From assembly GCA_022747635.1 (NCBI GenBank), contig JAKTNV010000010.1:40200237-40264236 (forward strand): DNA of 64,000 nucleotides, written 5' to 3'. The first letter of the stretch is position 1; each line of letters begins with the position of its first letter. Shown here piece by piece: positions 1-11,736 of this stretch. The notes beneath the pieces are model-generated. The model searched no databases. It was not told the DNA's origin and saw only the letters and a program-made list of their open reading frames with translations. Origin of the DNA: Hetaerina americana. Its lineage: Eukaryota; Arthropoda; Insecta; Odonata; Calopterygidae. The translations under genes were made by a program, and so were the position numbers.

Positions 1-2214
1 TATATAATCGTGAACTCCAATCGCCTAGCTAGTCAATTCTCGTTTGCAAGTTGATTCTCTTTCCTATTATCCTTCTTCATATTTTCACTCAAAATTAATT
101 TGAGGAAGTTTTAATTAGTAGAAATCCTGACACAAGATCCATAAATGCTGATGTAGTTCGTTGGTTAGACTCATGCGGAGGCGGTGTCGGTTTGGTCACG
201 TTTTAGTCCTTAGTTTGTGACGTGAAGGAGATCCTTCCTGGGCAACTCATAGAGGCTTCAATAAGCATTGGCAGGGAGACTTAAAAATAACCATATTACA
301 GTGGTTAATATTATTCATTGAATCCATGATTGTGTGAACGAAGCCTAGTCCGTCGTGGTGTGAGGACCTAAGCTGCAGCTTTAAGGATTATACTCTAGCA
401 TATCCATGAGTGGAAGGAAAGAGGAAGCAATGGTGTGACTATATGAGATAGAAGGAGAGAGAAAGAGGAAGAAAAATAGAAAGAGAAAGAGAGAGAAATC
501 GTGGAGAGGGCGTGGAAAGTGGGAATCTGTGGCTATGTTCCAAGTGGGTTGGAATATTCACCGATGGCATCTTACGCCGCCCCTACCATCGTTTCCACCT
601 CCCTCCCTCATCCCCTACACTCACTTCCCCTAATCCCTTCTGCCTTCATCTTCCCGCGAGCCAATTCACTTGAAGGTTTTCCCCTCCCTCCCTCTCCCCA
701 TTCTCTGTGTGTATAGCTTCACCTCGTTTTATTCTTAAGTTTCTGTGGAGAATGGACGGCTAGTGAAAGACCCCACCAGTGATCGTGGGGTTCGAGATAA
801 ATTAATTTATCGATTCTCCCTGCTTCCGAATAAATTAATCATTCGAAGAGAGATTTAGACGTCAGACATGAGTGACGATCTCCCTTCAAGTAGGATGAGT
901 CTCTTTGAAGTACTAGGTCAAACACTGAATATATTTGTGATCGCCTCTTACCGAAAGCAGATAAGATTATGTGCAATACATTTGTTACCGACTTCTCTAC
1001 CTGATGGCCCCAAATTTTACCACATTTCCGGCAGGGTATTCTTAATATAATTGCATAAATATGTTGAAAAATAGTGTACTACGTACCACTCACCGTGGGT
1101 GCCTGTGGATCGCACGGACTTGTCGGATCGAACGTTGAAATCGCGCGATAGCCAATATTTCCGTTCCGGCTAATGGCGACGCCAGAGTTCTTACCACCCA
1201 CTTATTTCATGTTAATAATGCCGACCTAATTACCCAATTATTAAATAGTAGAAATTAGCAATGCAGTTGAGTTACTGCAAATTTACAATTAATATTAAAT
1301 TCCGCTTTCACTTGGAGTTGTGGTTAGAGTATTGACTGATTTTGCATCTGATGATTTTTATTGTGGGTATAAAATTCCTAATTATGACTTTTCCGATAAC
1401 TTTTCAGGGGTGTATTTGAATTGACTGGCCTTCATCTGCCTTAATGCCAATTATTTACGCTGTATTGCATTTGGAATCTCTGGTTATTGAGAGGCCAATT
1501 GGCCGATTTATTTACTGCAGTTCATTGGAAGCTACCGGAAACGCTGAGTATGGCACATTATTGCCTTTATGATATTCTCATTGGCTCAAATATGTATCAT
1601 CAAACGTTATTGACTCGGGGGAAATAGCCTTTTTATGCTCTTTACACAAGAATTCTCTTTCGTGTAATTTTCCGGGTTCTCCAACTTGATGAGTTCAATG
1701 AAATTTAATAGCTGTTGGGTAAGAATGGATATCCATAATTTAAAACCATATTCAAACGTAACTCGTCACCAAAATTTGGAAGTGGATTTATCACAGTATG
1801 ACCCAAATTCGGTGACCTAAAATACTTTATTTCATGAGGTATTTTGCTTCATCATTTTGTTTTTCATTACTCAAGTAGAAATTAAATGATCATCAATAGC
1901 TTTGCTGGAGTAAGAAAAATTAAGTGGTAGAATTAGGGGCAGTGTCCAAATGTCCGAGAATGAGCTGCTTTCCGATTTCAACTAAGGGTATCACGGATCT
2001 TGGACCATCGCGGTTCTTTAAGGAAGAGGATGATAAAATCAATTGTTACTCTAGCTATATTATTCGTGATGCAATTTAATTTTAAGAATGGTAAAACGGG
2101 ATCCATGGAAAATGAGAATGCATGAAAACTGCCAGAACATTAAGCAATTAAGTTTCCTTAATGACTGAGGACTGAATGGAAATAGTTTTCGAATCAAAGA
2201 TATCTCTCCCTAGT
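1..2214. other. Gene-free AT-rich stretch
   Basis: No gene or mobile element was recognised. It contains a purine-rich (GA/GAAA) tract at about 449-497, a C/T-rich tract at about 590-712 that creates a spurious 71-codon frame, and a perfect 16-bp palindrome (GATAAATTAATTTATC) at 796-811. The remaining open frames are short and show no codon bias. Confidence 0.6.
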
Positions 2215-2224
2215 TTCAGAAAAT

Positions 2225-2526
2225 AGTAGTAGTAGTATTTAGGGGAGGCGACCGACAGCTGAGGTCATTTGCGCCTTAGGGGATGGAAAGGAAAGGATGA
2301 AGGGTGGAGAGAAACCCGGCGTAGGCATTAGCCTAGTCTTTACGAAAGGCGCCAAGGGGTCCGCAGATTAACGTCCCATCCGACGGACGGCGTACTCACT
2401 CAAAGTGCCCTCCACAAAGCACCTGATCGGGATACCTCTGAAAAATATTCAACACCGCCGGGATTTATTCCCGGGCCCTCTGGGTGGGAAGCCAGCACGT
2501 TAGCCCCCGCACCATCTTGATCCCAC
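2225..2526 (-). mobile_element. SINE-A copy 1 (tRNA-derived retroposon)
   Basis: About 300 bp, reading on the minus strand: a tRNA-like head at the right end (near 2450-2524), a unique body, and a (TAC)n tail seen as GTA repeats at 2225-2237. The body is nearly identical to copies at 41794 and 50935. A perfect 10-bp direct repeat TTCAGAAAAT flanks it (2215-2224 and 2527-2536), which is a target-site duplication. The B-box region is altered (GGTTCAAATCC has become a GGAATAAATCC-like string), so this copy has probably lost internal promoter function. The family is defined here from within-window copies. No named family is claimed. Confidence 0.88.
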
Positions 2527-2595
2527 TTCAGAAAATTATTTAGGGAAAAGAAGGAAAATGTTATGTCGAACTTCACCATTCAAACATGAAATCAG

Positions 2596-2654
2596 AGATC
2601 CATGTGAGTGAGATCCATGTGTGTGAGATCCATGTGAGTGAGATCCATGATTCG
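2596..2654. repeat. 15-bp minisatellite, about 4 units
   Basis: Tandem units of AGATCCATGTGAGTG: three full units (the second has GTGTG in place of GAGTG) and a fourth that degenerates after AGATCCATG. It lies just beyond SINE-A copy 1. Confidence 0.9.
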
Positions 2655-5600
2655 TGTAGAATTCACGCGTGCGTTCCCGCATAGCCTAAGTACATCGGCT
2701 AAATATTTTGTATGAAAAATAAGCGCGTTAAAAAGAGGCAAAAAAATTCAAGAGACGTTCTGATTACCTCTTCCTTGAATTATTTGCTCATGATTAATTG
2801 TGAAAAGCACATTACGCCCGGAGTCCATGAAGAATAATCGTTCCATTCCACCACAATGCCAACCTTATGTAAGCGTGCACCTGTGCTCCTCAGTGACCTC
2901 ACCCTTGATTTTCACCGTCGAATCCATGACGACGCCCTTTCCTCCAATGTCAGCTGTTCCCTCCACCCCCGCCTCCTTCGCCCGTTCCCTCCTACCGCTC
3001 CCATTCTCCGCTTCTCCGCCCCTCTTGCCGATCGAGCGTTGCCATTGCTTGCCCTTGCGTGACACACAGGCCGCCCACGAGGCGTAATTTTTTTCCTGTC
3101 GCATTTTTTCAGGAGAGAAAGGGGAAACTATTCGAATAGTAATGTATTTTCTTCCTCTATTTTTTCAGCACGTTTGAATATGTTTACACTTCTAGTGAGC
3201 ATAGAATTCTTTGCGAGTTTCTCGAGGCCATTTTTTTTAGTCTTCCCTAGCACGTCGAATTAGGTCGAATCGCTAGTTGTACGATGTAGTCCTTGTAAGA
3301 TGCGCAGTCGTATTCTTAGTGTGGAAAATAGCTTCCACAGTGGACAATAATCGACATTTCGTCTGCGTAAAATACCGAAATGGGTATAGAGTTTGGTTTT
3401 CCTCATGATTTGTAATTATCCGGATGATCTGTAGATTGATGCGGACATTAATATAAGAAAATCATGCGTTTTCTTAAGTTATTTGATATTTTCATCCATT
3501 TAGTGGAGAGAAAATTATCGACGAAAATCATTAGAGTTAAAACAATTATTTCAATGAGTATGGTGACAAATATCCGGGAACCCAGGAAAATATATAACCA
3601 GAGAAAAGTATGATTTTAATAGATGATTTTCTTGAATATGGTTGCCTACAGCTAATTTGCTCTTTTCATCCTAAATAATGTCTAGTAATACTGACAACTT
3701 TGGTGTTAATTATGTTGCGCAAAAATATTAATTGAAACGTTGCTTAGTTTAATTGTAGTTAAATGTAAGTAAGCTGTACTTTTTGTGACTTTGGCAAATG
3801 GCTTTGCCTCGATTTAAGATTACCTTGTTAATATAATTATTATAATGTGTTTATATCTACTTGTCACAATGTGGATATTTAAGGCGAAGAGAGCAAAGGT
3901 AGATATTCTTTGTGTAGCTTTGTGTTAAATCATTAGAAACTCTTTGACATTGTGAGGTACCAGCCTTTTTTAGTCCTATTTTTAGATTTCCTCGTATCAC
4001 TCCGCCGTTTTCGAAAATCGCTCTTATATGTTTCTCCAATTCCTAAAGTCGCAATATTGCATGAAATTGCCCATGTACGCATAACATGTCTCATCTCTGG
4101 GAACGTTTGTCAAGATGGATCTCACTTCTTAGAAACTTAAATGAGCTCGGATTCTATAATTAAAATTTTCATCTTGTCGTATGCCTTCTAACCTTTGGTT
4201 CCCATAGAAACCGAGGAAACAACATCGCCTTTCTCTCTTTTATTTCCACGAATTTCTCGTTTTCCTCCTTATATCCGCTCAAAATCTATCCATACATCCA
4301 CAACGAAAGAGAAGGTGTGCGTAGGCGTAGGTTTGAGTTGGACGTTCAGGAAAAACGATTTTTCCTCCGCAAAAGCAAAAACACTTTGGAAACAGAGAAA
4401 AACTCTTGATGATTTCCGCAATACGTACTAATATAATGAATGATTTTTTGGGTTAACGGTCATCGGGGGAGTAATTTCGAATGTCCTGGCATTTTCAGGT
4501 GATGTTATTAGTATGTCCACTCATTAATGAACGCACTTCAATGAATTCGTACATGGGCACTATTTTAAGATCGATAGAATGGCTCATAATATTGGTAGAC
4601 TCCAGTAGAAGGGACACTGAAGTAAACATAATTAAAGTTTCAATGTTTGTATAAAATAAAAGCGTACAAATCCACCAAAAAATCCCTGCTATTTAATGAA
4701 CATAATCGGTTTGGAATAAAGTACGCCCGTGTGATCGAATCGGTTTGGAATCGAAATTTGTTTAGTATTCATATTTGTGGAGAGGTTGTTCAGTGAAATG
4801 CTTTTTAATGATTTGTTCCTAATTTTGGATTATCCTAGACACTGTCTGTTGTATCATGTGGTTTGAAATGTCAGGCAATGACGACTGCTTGAAGCGAAAA
4901 AGGAAATAATCTCTGTCGCTATATTGTTTTGTGCGGTCAAGCAAACCGTCTCCAATTCCTTCATTTGGCATGTTTCCATTGAACGCAAATATACACTTTC
5001 TTCTTTCTCTAAAATTGAAAATAGAATTGTTTCGGCTTAACTGATGCAATTAAATATTTTATACTGCATAATTCAGTGAAATAGCCGGTTGATGTTCTCG
5101 CAGTCAACGAAACGCAAGTTTGAAAATATCACCCGAGCAATTTTCCGTTGCGTGCCCTCATTCATTCCGGGGTCTTGGTCTCGTTGGGAATTAATTTTCG
5201 TTTTAAAGTGGATTAAATGTTCGCAAAAGGACCCATGGGCTAATTATCGACGCTTACGGTTTATCTAATGAGGAAGTGGCCGAGCACCACACATCTCACA
5301 GTTTTTGCGAAGGCATTGGCTCCAAGTGAGTTTCACTGGCAAAATAAAGGAATCTCAATAAAAAAATAGTTGAAAGGTTCAGTATTTCTGGCGAACGTAT
5401 TTTTTCTTTGAAATCAAACCCATGGAGATAAAGCAGGTCTTTCGATTTCGGAAGAGTTTCCAGTTTTCATGGGATAGGCATATTTTCGGGCATTTATTCG
5501 GGGGGGCGGCACTTCAAAATGTTTTAAGTGCGGAACCCCGAGGCTTACGTTGAACGCGGTGACAAAGTCGATAAAATGGTGGCGTCGTGAGGCCGACCTC

Positions 5601-6804
5601 GTGTGTAGGTGCGTGGTACATGATTAGCGAGAGTTCATCGACCCCTCCCACTCCTCCTCACTCGACCTCCCGCACCTCCACCCCTTCCCTCCCCTTCCAC
5701 TCAGAACTCCCGTGGGGATTGTTCGATCAATCAATTTCTTCCCCTCTCCCTCACCTCTCCGCTTCAGACCCTTCTATATTTTGGCATTATTAACAGGAAT
5801 GTTGATCTGAATGTTCTGCTTTGTCTCGTCACCGTAATGTCGGTCTAGGTTTTCTACCCTCACCCCTGCAGTACCCGCAACCCAACCTTCGCGTGCTCAA
5901 GTCAGCCTCGCGCAGCTTGAGATTGCTACGAAGTCGGTTTTAATCTTTCGCGTAAGGTGTAATAGTTCCGAAGGTCGCAAAGACCGCTTGACTGCGGAAG
6001 AACAGCAATTAATCACCGTAGTTGTCGTGAAACTTCTGGTATGTGTGTTATTCATTTCAATACACATATAGAGAATCTGTCTCATTATAAATAATGTGAC
6101 AATGTAAGGTACTGAGGGATGATTCTTTCGGAGCATGCCAGGTACCCTAATCAAACCTTAAAGATTTATCGGTGCTCTTCAAATGCTCGTTCCCTTTTCA
6201 GAAGATATTTTGCTGCTTATGCTATAGGCAATATGCTTTTCAGTTTTATGTCGGGAATAATAAAGTTGTTACCTTTCTTTTGTGAATGGAATATTATTTT
6301 AGTTTCTGAAGTCACGAGTATGCGTAGCGTACACATTAAAAAAATGTAGATAGGTTATTTTATGCCATAGATTAGCTTGACCGTTCATTCTTTAAGGAAT
6401 TAAGTACATCATTTACTATAACCCCACTATGACTGCATGAAAATTATTCTCTTCATGAGTAAATATGAAACCTTCTCTGCAGATCTCATTAAGCAAACCC
6501 GAATTGACACCACAAGATACCATTCTTCTTCCCCGCACGCCGTGAGAAGACGCGGCGATAGATGCCGCAAAGAACGCCAAATAAGAAAATATGACTATCT
6601 GATTACAACCTGTCGCACTCCTCTTGCTCCTTGTGTCCATCTCTTCCCCTTCCCCTGACCTTCTTCCCCAACAAACCTTCGACATCCTACCCCCTCTTAC
6701 CAAGGTTTTTCCCCATCTCCAGTAGCGTCGGTTTTTCCTCCCCCTCTCCCACAACTCCACCTAACTCGTGGGGACACCCAGTTTTCCCACCTCCCTTGTC
6801 TCTA

Positions 6805-6806
<2 letters not shown>
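2655..6806. other. Gene-free stretch with pyrimidine-rich patches
   Basis: No gene recognised. C/T-rich, CpG-containing patches at about 2925-3065, 5636-5770 and 6620-6790 generate overlapping frames on both strands without protein-like composition. A 14-bp direct repeat AATCGGTTTGGAAT occurs at about 4703 and 4738. The rest is AT-rich sequence. Confidence 0.55.

Positions 6807-6869
<63 letters not shown>
6807..6869. repeat. (TA)n microsatellite, about 60 bp
   Basis: Uninterrupted TA dinucleotides of about 30 units. Unlike most long TA tracts here, no tRNA-like element adjoins it. The frame through it that yields a Tyr-Ile repeat is not a gene. Confidence 0.97.
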
Positions 6870-6871
<2 letters not shown>

Positions 6872-9800
6872 CTCAGTAAATTGAAAGCTTCTCTCGATAA
6901 TGATGTAGTACATCGAAACTAGTCGTTAATAAATCTATATGAAGTGGGAAATTGGAAGAGTTCTCGTCTCTGTCATCATGGAACAATTCCGCCACATTTA
7001 CACCTGAATCTGTTTTTTATATATCTCTTGGTAATTCATTTAAATTTCATTTCATTTTTAAGATGTATAAAAAGGTCTACGAAGGGACCCTCCGCAATCC
7101 TTGAGTGCACATAAGGGGTTCACCCCAGTATAGGTTGTTGGGAGTGAGTAATTGTTGCTAAACAAAAAGTGAACTTAGCAGTTATTGAGAATTATGAAGT
7201 CATGGTCATTGCAGGAAGTTCACACGAATTATAATATGCGTTGGGAAATGTGATGGAAAATACTACCGCATCTTAGGCTTCACTTTTAAGGCTCATAAAT
7301 TTCTTTTTTTAAGGATTCTTAGTCCTATTCCTTTACAAGAACCGCTAGCAATTTTTAATCAACCAACTAAATTCTGCGTTTTGGTCACATTCGATAAACT
7401 CGTTTTGATAATACTGTTCTTCTCTCTCGTCCCTGGACTCCTTCCCTATACCATATATCTACCCGATATCCATTTTTATGGCCTCTGTTTCGCGGTCCAA
7501 TAAAAATCGAAGTATTTTCGCTAGTATGGAGGTCAATGAGTGAAAGCTCCATCGGCGTATTTCACACCCTTCAAAAATCATTTTGAATGCAAAATGCGAT
7601 TTTTAGTCATTAATTTTTTTTGTCCGAGGTCAAAGTTTTTCGAAAACATCTGCCGAGATTGGTATCAATATTACTCATGGAAAGGAACCGTAGAGTTTTT
7701 CAGATTAAGCTCATATTTTTGAAAGAATTTTTCCTGCTTCTCTTCTCCATATTCATCGAAAGAACACTGTAGAATTTTTCCTTAAAGTTGAAAGAATTTG
7801 CAGAACCTAACGATTTCGTAGGAGACATCGTTGGGCTTGTATTTGACAATGGTTGCTACAGAGGGGGCAGAGGCTGCCTGAAGTTGGTATCTTTCAAATG
7901 TTTCTAAAATTTGAACTGTAGATTAGCATTTCCCAGCTGAATGTAGTCGATGTAATTTATGGCGGAACTATTTTGGCAGAAGTGAAATCCGTCCCTGGGA
8001 CAATCAAATATTTTGAGTCGTAAACAGTCGTAAAATTACTTCCAGGCATTGTTTTTATATAAATATTTCTGCTAACTTAATCTTCCCTCTAGATACAATG
8101 ATTTTAGAAGTTACCGCATTCATTTCCATGGTCATAGCGCAGCGCCACCTAACAGAACCCGAAACGAGGTGTAATTTTGCATGGGGTTCATAATTGGTTA
8201 CCATCGCCGCTCATATACACAAGGACACATTTGATCAATGAGGGCACAAATAGAACGAAGTACAATTATTTAGGATTTATTTGCGCAACAAACAAAAAAC
8301 CTGATGAGGTCATCGAATTAGTGCGGTACTAGTAGAAATTAGGGGAAGAGAAACCATTACGATTTGGAGTGGGGGAAATATTTAGAAATGGGGGTACGAG
8401 TCGGGTCAAAAATTTTCCCCAAGAAAATGGCGTAAATATTGGACACTCAGAAATTACCAGACTAATTTACAATCATGAGACCTTATGCATGTCAATTGTC
8501 AACCATCTGCAATTAAATCCAATCGATCCAAGTTACACTATAGCATCAAATTACCTGACTTAATGCTCGGGATATCAAATCAAATGTAACATTAAAAATG
8601 TTTTTGAATGTGAATTAAAAGGGGGATTATGGCAACTTTACTTTCCCAAACTTTGAAATCAGCCAACTGCCCAATTAATAAAATTCTACTTTGTACAAAG
8701 ACTCAATAGAGCTCCCCTCAAGTATTTGTTACATGTTTCATATTTATACCGAGACGATATAATTAGTCACCGGAAAGTGACTTTTTAGCGTTAAATATGT
8801 CAACCGCCAAGTTTTTTTTCGAATTTTAATGCATTTTTCGATGGATTTATCGGGTTTTTATCGGTCCAATGGGATTAAGTGGATATTTTATGTGCATTAA
8901 AGTTTATCGTTATGTTTGGCGTGGGCATCTGATACGTCCCAAGGGTTCGAAACTCTGCACGATAAGTGTTGCACGCGATGCTTGACACGCTCGCGCTGCA
9001 TTCAGGTCTCATCCTTTGGAGTGAATTCCTGCTAGAGTAGTGCACGGTTGGACACACGTATTTGTACAGATCTCGTAACCGAGCACGCACGTCCGTGAGA
9101 CAACAATCGTTGACACACAAAGTCTAGTCATCGGCGAAAGCAAGCGGAGATGAAGCCGTCAAGATCCCGTTTTTGACTCTTGAGTTGGAAATCGGAGTAC
9201 GTGTGCCATAACCCGTATTTGAGTTGGTCGGCTTAATCCGAGATTTGCATGTCTAGAACCGTTAATGCTTTGGATAGGGGCTCATCTCATTTCTTCCCAG
9301 TTCCCTCATCAATCTCAATCGAATAGAAGGACGGCTGGCGTACGGGGCAGAGGAAACAAAATCGAAAGCGAAAGAGTGCGCCTAAATCTGTACATCCAAT
9401 TCACACATGAGCGTTTCGAGAAGGGCTGCTCTATTCCTTCAACCCCCTCCATCTTCAGTAAGCGTATGCTATGGTATCACTAAGTCCCCTTGCCTCATGT
9501 AAAGTAAGCTCGTGTAATGAAAAGAAGTATTCGTCGTGTAGTCTTTGAAAATAGACCTCGTAATCTGCGGGAAACGCGACCATGGTTTTGTGGAAGATCA
9601 AATATATTCTAGTCGTTTTCTTTCATTATTCATTAAAATTATTAGAATAATGTTCTAATATTTCGAAATCCTTTTGTAAAATCTCTGTTATAGCTAGAAA
9701 TATTATCTCTTGTTTTTATTATTGTATGTGTAAAACTAAATATGTACTTGTTCATTTAGCGTTATACCCAAAGTATTATATGAAACTATGGTCCTAACCT

Positions 9801-11573
9801 GGCGAAGTTTATCTTGAAAGTTACAGACTAATTAATATAGATTTATTGAAATATAATGATCATAATTAATATCTCGTGGTAATCGGGACCATGCTGATAT
9901 GCAATCCTTACTACCCTAGTTGCTATAGTCCCTCTGAAATACAGGTTGTCTGTATGTTGACGATAAATTGCATACTACGTGCTCGCAATTTCTGACAGAA
10001 TATCAGCCATATACTGCATCGTAAAGGTGTAATTCTATTTTCTGAAAATAAAACAGTAGGTCATTATGTGTTTAGACATATGTTTCAATTAGGAAGTTCG
10101 TTGATTGACAGAATTGCATTTCCCTTGGTTTCGTGATTGCATTGATTCGTCCCGGGGTTGAAGTAGAAATGTGTCATGTTTGTGTTTCTTAACGTCAGAT
10201 TATATCCCAAAACGCTTCCTTAAAATTGTTAATAATGCATTAAAAGGTTCCAAATCAACGACCTATCGTTCAAACGTGATAATAATCTCTTTCATCCACA
10301 TGTCCTCAATAAAATATTTTCAAATGGATTCAGATATTAGCTATTTGAGTAAAATCTGATATTTAAAGAGTAATTAACTCCTCAATGGTCAGTTAGAAGC
10401 ATTTATGTATCACTATGGGGAAAAACTACTTATAAATGCATGAGTTTGGTAATTACCACAATGAATAGTGTTCGTATTTCCATTTTTTAAATGATCTCAC
10501 CACCAATCATCCATGCTTTACACATTTTTTCGCAACAATGTAGGTTATTTTCTTTGTTTTCCAATTACCTTTGATTGCACTTACGAATATGTTGGTAAAC
10601 AAGTTTTTTTTTGCTGTTGTGCAATCTTCAGCGCGACATCCCGGTAGAGGATTGCCTGCGTAATTTCAGGGCAACCCTTCAAAACACAAGTAGAAAAAAA
10701 AACTTGATTCGATTAAATGAAGAGGTCGTGAACTTGATTTGAAAAGCAAGTAGGGAGAGTGTGTCCGGAAGAGGGATTTGACCGCTCGCTCTGACGCGGT
10801 GGTGTTGTGAGGGGGTGGGGGCGAAGAGGGAAGGGCGCACGAGAGCCACTATATATGTAGGCGTATTGATGGAACCTCGCGCGTGTGTTGACGTGCCTCC
10901 GTCGCTCACCTCACAAATGTTTGCGAACGGAAACAAGTGAAGGCTCGCCATTCGAAAAGGAAGGCTTAAGGGAAGAGGAGGGGTGGAAGAGAGAGATAGA
11001 GAGAGAAGGGGGCGTAGGGGGAAGCCGACGCTTCGTCGTTTTGTGCCTCGTTCGCTTTTCTTTCTTTTGCTCCTCCTCCGACTATTGACTTATTTACCCC
11101 AGTCTGCCAACCGAATGATTGTTGGTGCATTCCCCCTTCTTCCCTCCTTGGAAAAAATAAGTGATTTTTCATCACGTATATCCTCCAGTTACATTTGAGA
11201 GGGAACTATCAAAGTCTTTCAAGCAGATAACCTGATTTCTTATGGACCTTTCGCTGGTGTTCTTTCAGCATCCAATGAAAAATGTTCATCAATCTCTTTG
11301 CAAGGAATGCACTAAATGCCAGGTTTTGAAATCTTTGGCAAAACCGCTCCGTTTTCCGTATTGCTCAATTCTTTCGCGACTGCGCCTTTGCAAGCATATT
11401 TGTTTTCGGATTTAATTTTTTGAAATATTTGTTGTTATTCTTTCTACATTATTTGTTTTCATCAGCAGTAAAAAATATAAACCTTAAATTACGTGAAAAG
11501 GAAGGTTTAAATAGCTTCTACGGGATTACCTTAATAGATATTTAATCCATTTTTTTCATTTTTAACTTCATCT
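6870..11573. other. Gene-free stretch; GAGA-rich block near 10.75-11.1 kb
   Basis: No gene or repeat family recognised through about 10.7 kb. About 10750-11090 is GC-richer. It contains a TATATATG box-like string at about 10851 and a GAGA-rich purine tract at about 10965-11015. Overlapping open frames on both strands there look like composition effects. The block could be regulatory, but nothing identifies a transcript. Confidence 0.45.
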
Positions 11574-11736
11574 CATGCCAACCCAGAGGTCGCGGTTTTG
11601 ATTCCCGCCTTGGTGGGATTTCCTCCCCATTAGGGCGATGGTGTAATTTTCCTTCATCTATTTTTAGGGGTTAGGGGGAAGAAGGGACTATAAACTCTCA
11701 AACTCACCTCAATAAAGTCGTTAAATAAATAAAACT
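11574..11736 (+). mobile_element. Possible SINE-like unit with TAAA-type tail
   Basis: The segment 11586-11615 reads like the T-arm of a tRNA (B-box-like GGTTTTGATTCCC in a GC-rich context). It is followed by a C-rich body and ends in TTAAATAAATAAAAC, a (TAAA)n tail. A related but poorer B-box string lies near 60070-60090. No A box is clear, and no close second copy or target duplication was found, so this is tentative. Confidence 0.35.

Noticed and set aside
6631..6879. Open frames rich in alternating Tyr-Ile (also at 37.2-37.5, 38.17-38.43, 42.17-42.3 kb)
   Set aside because: They are translations of (TA)n microsatellites, not proteins.
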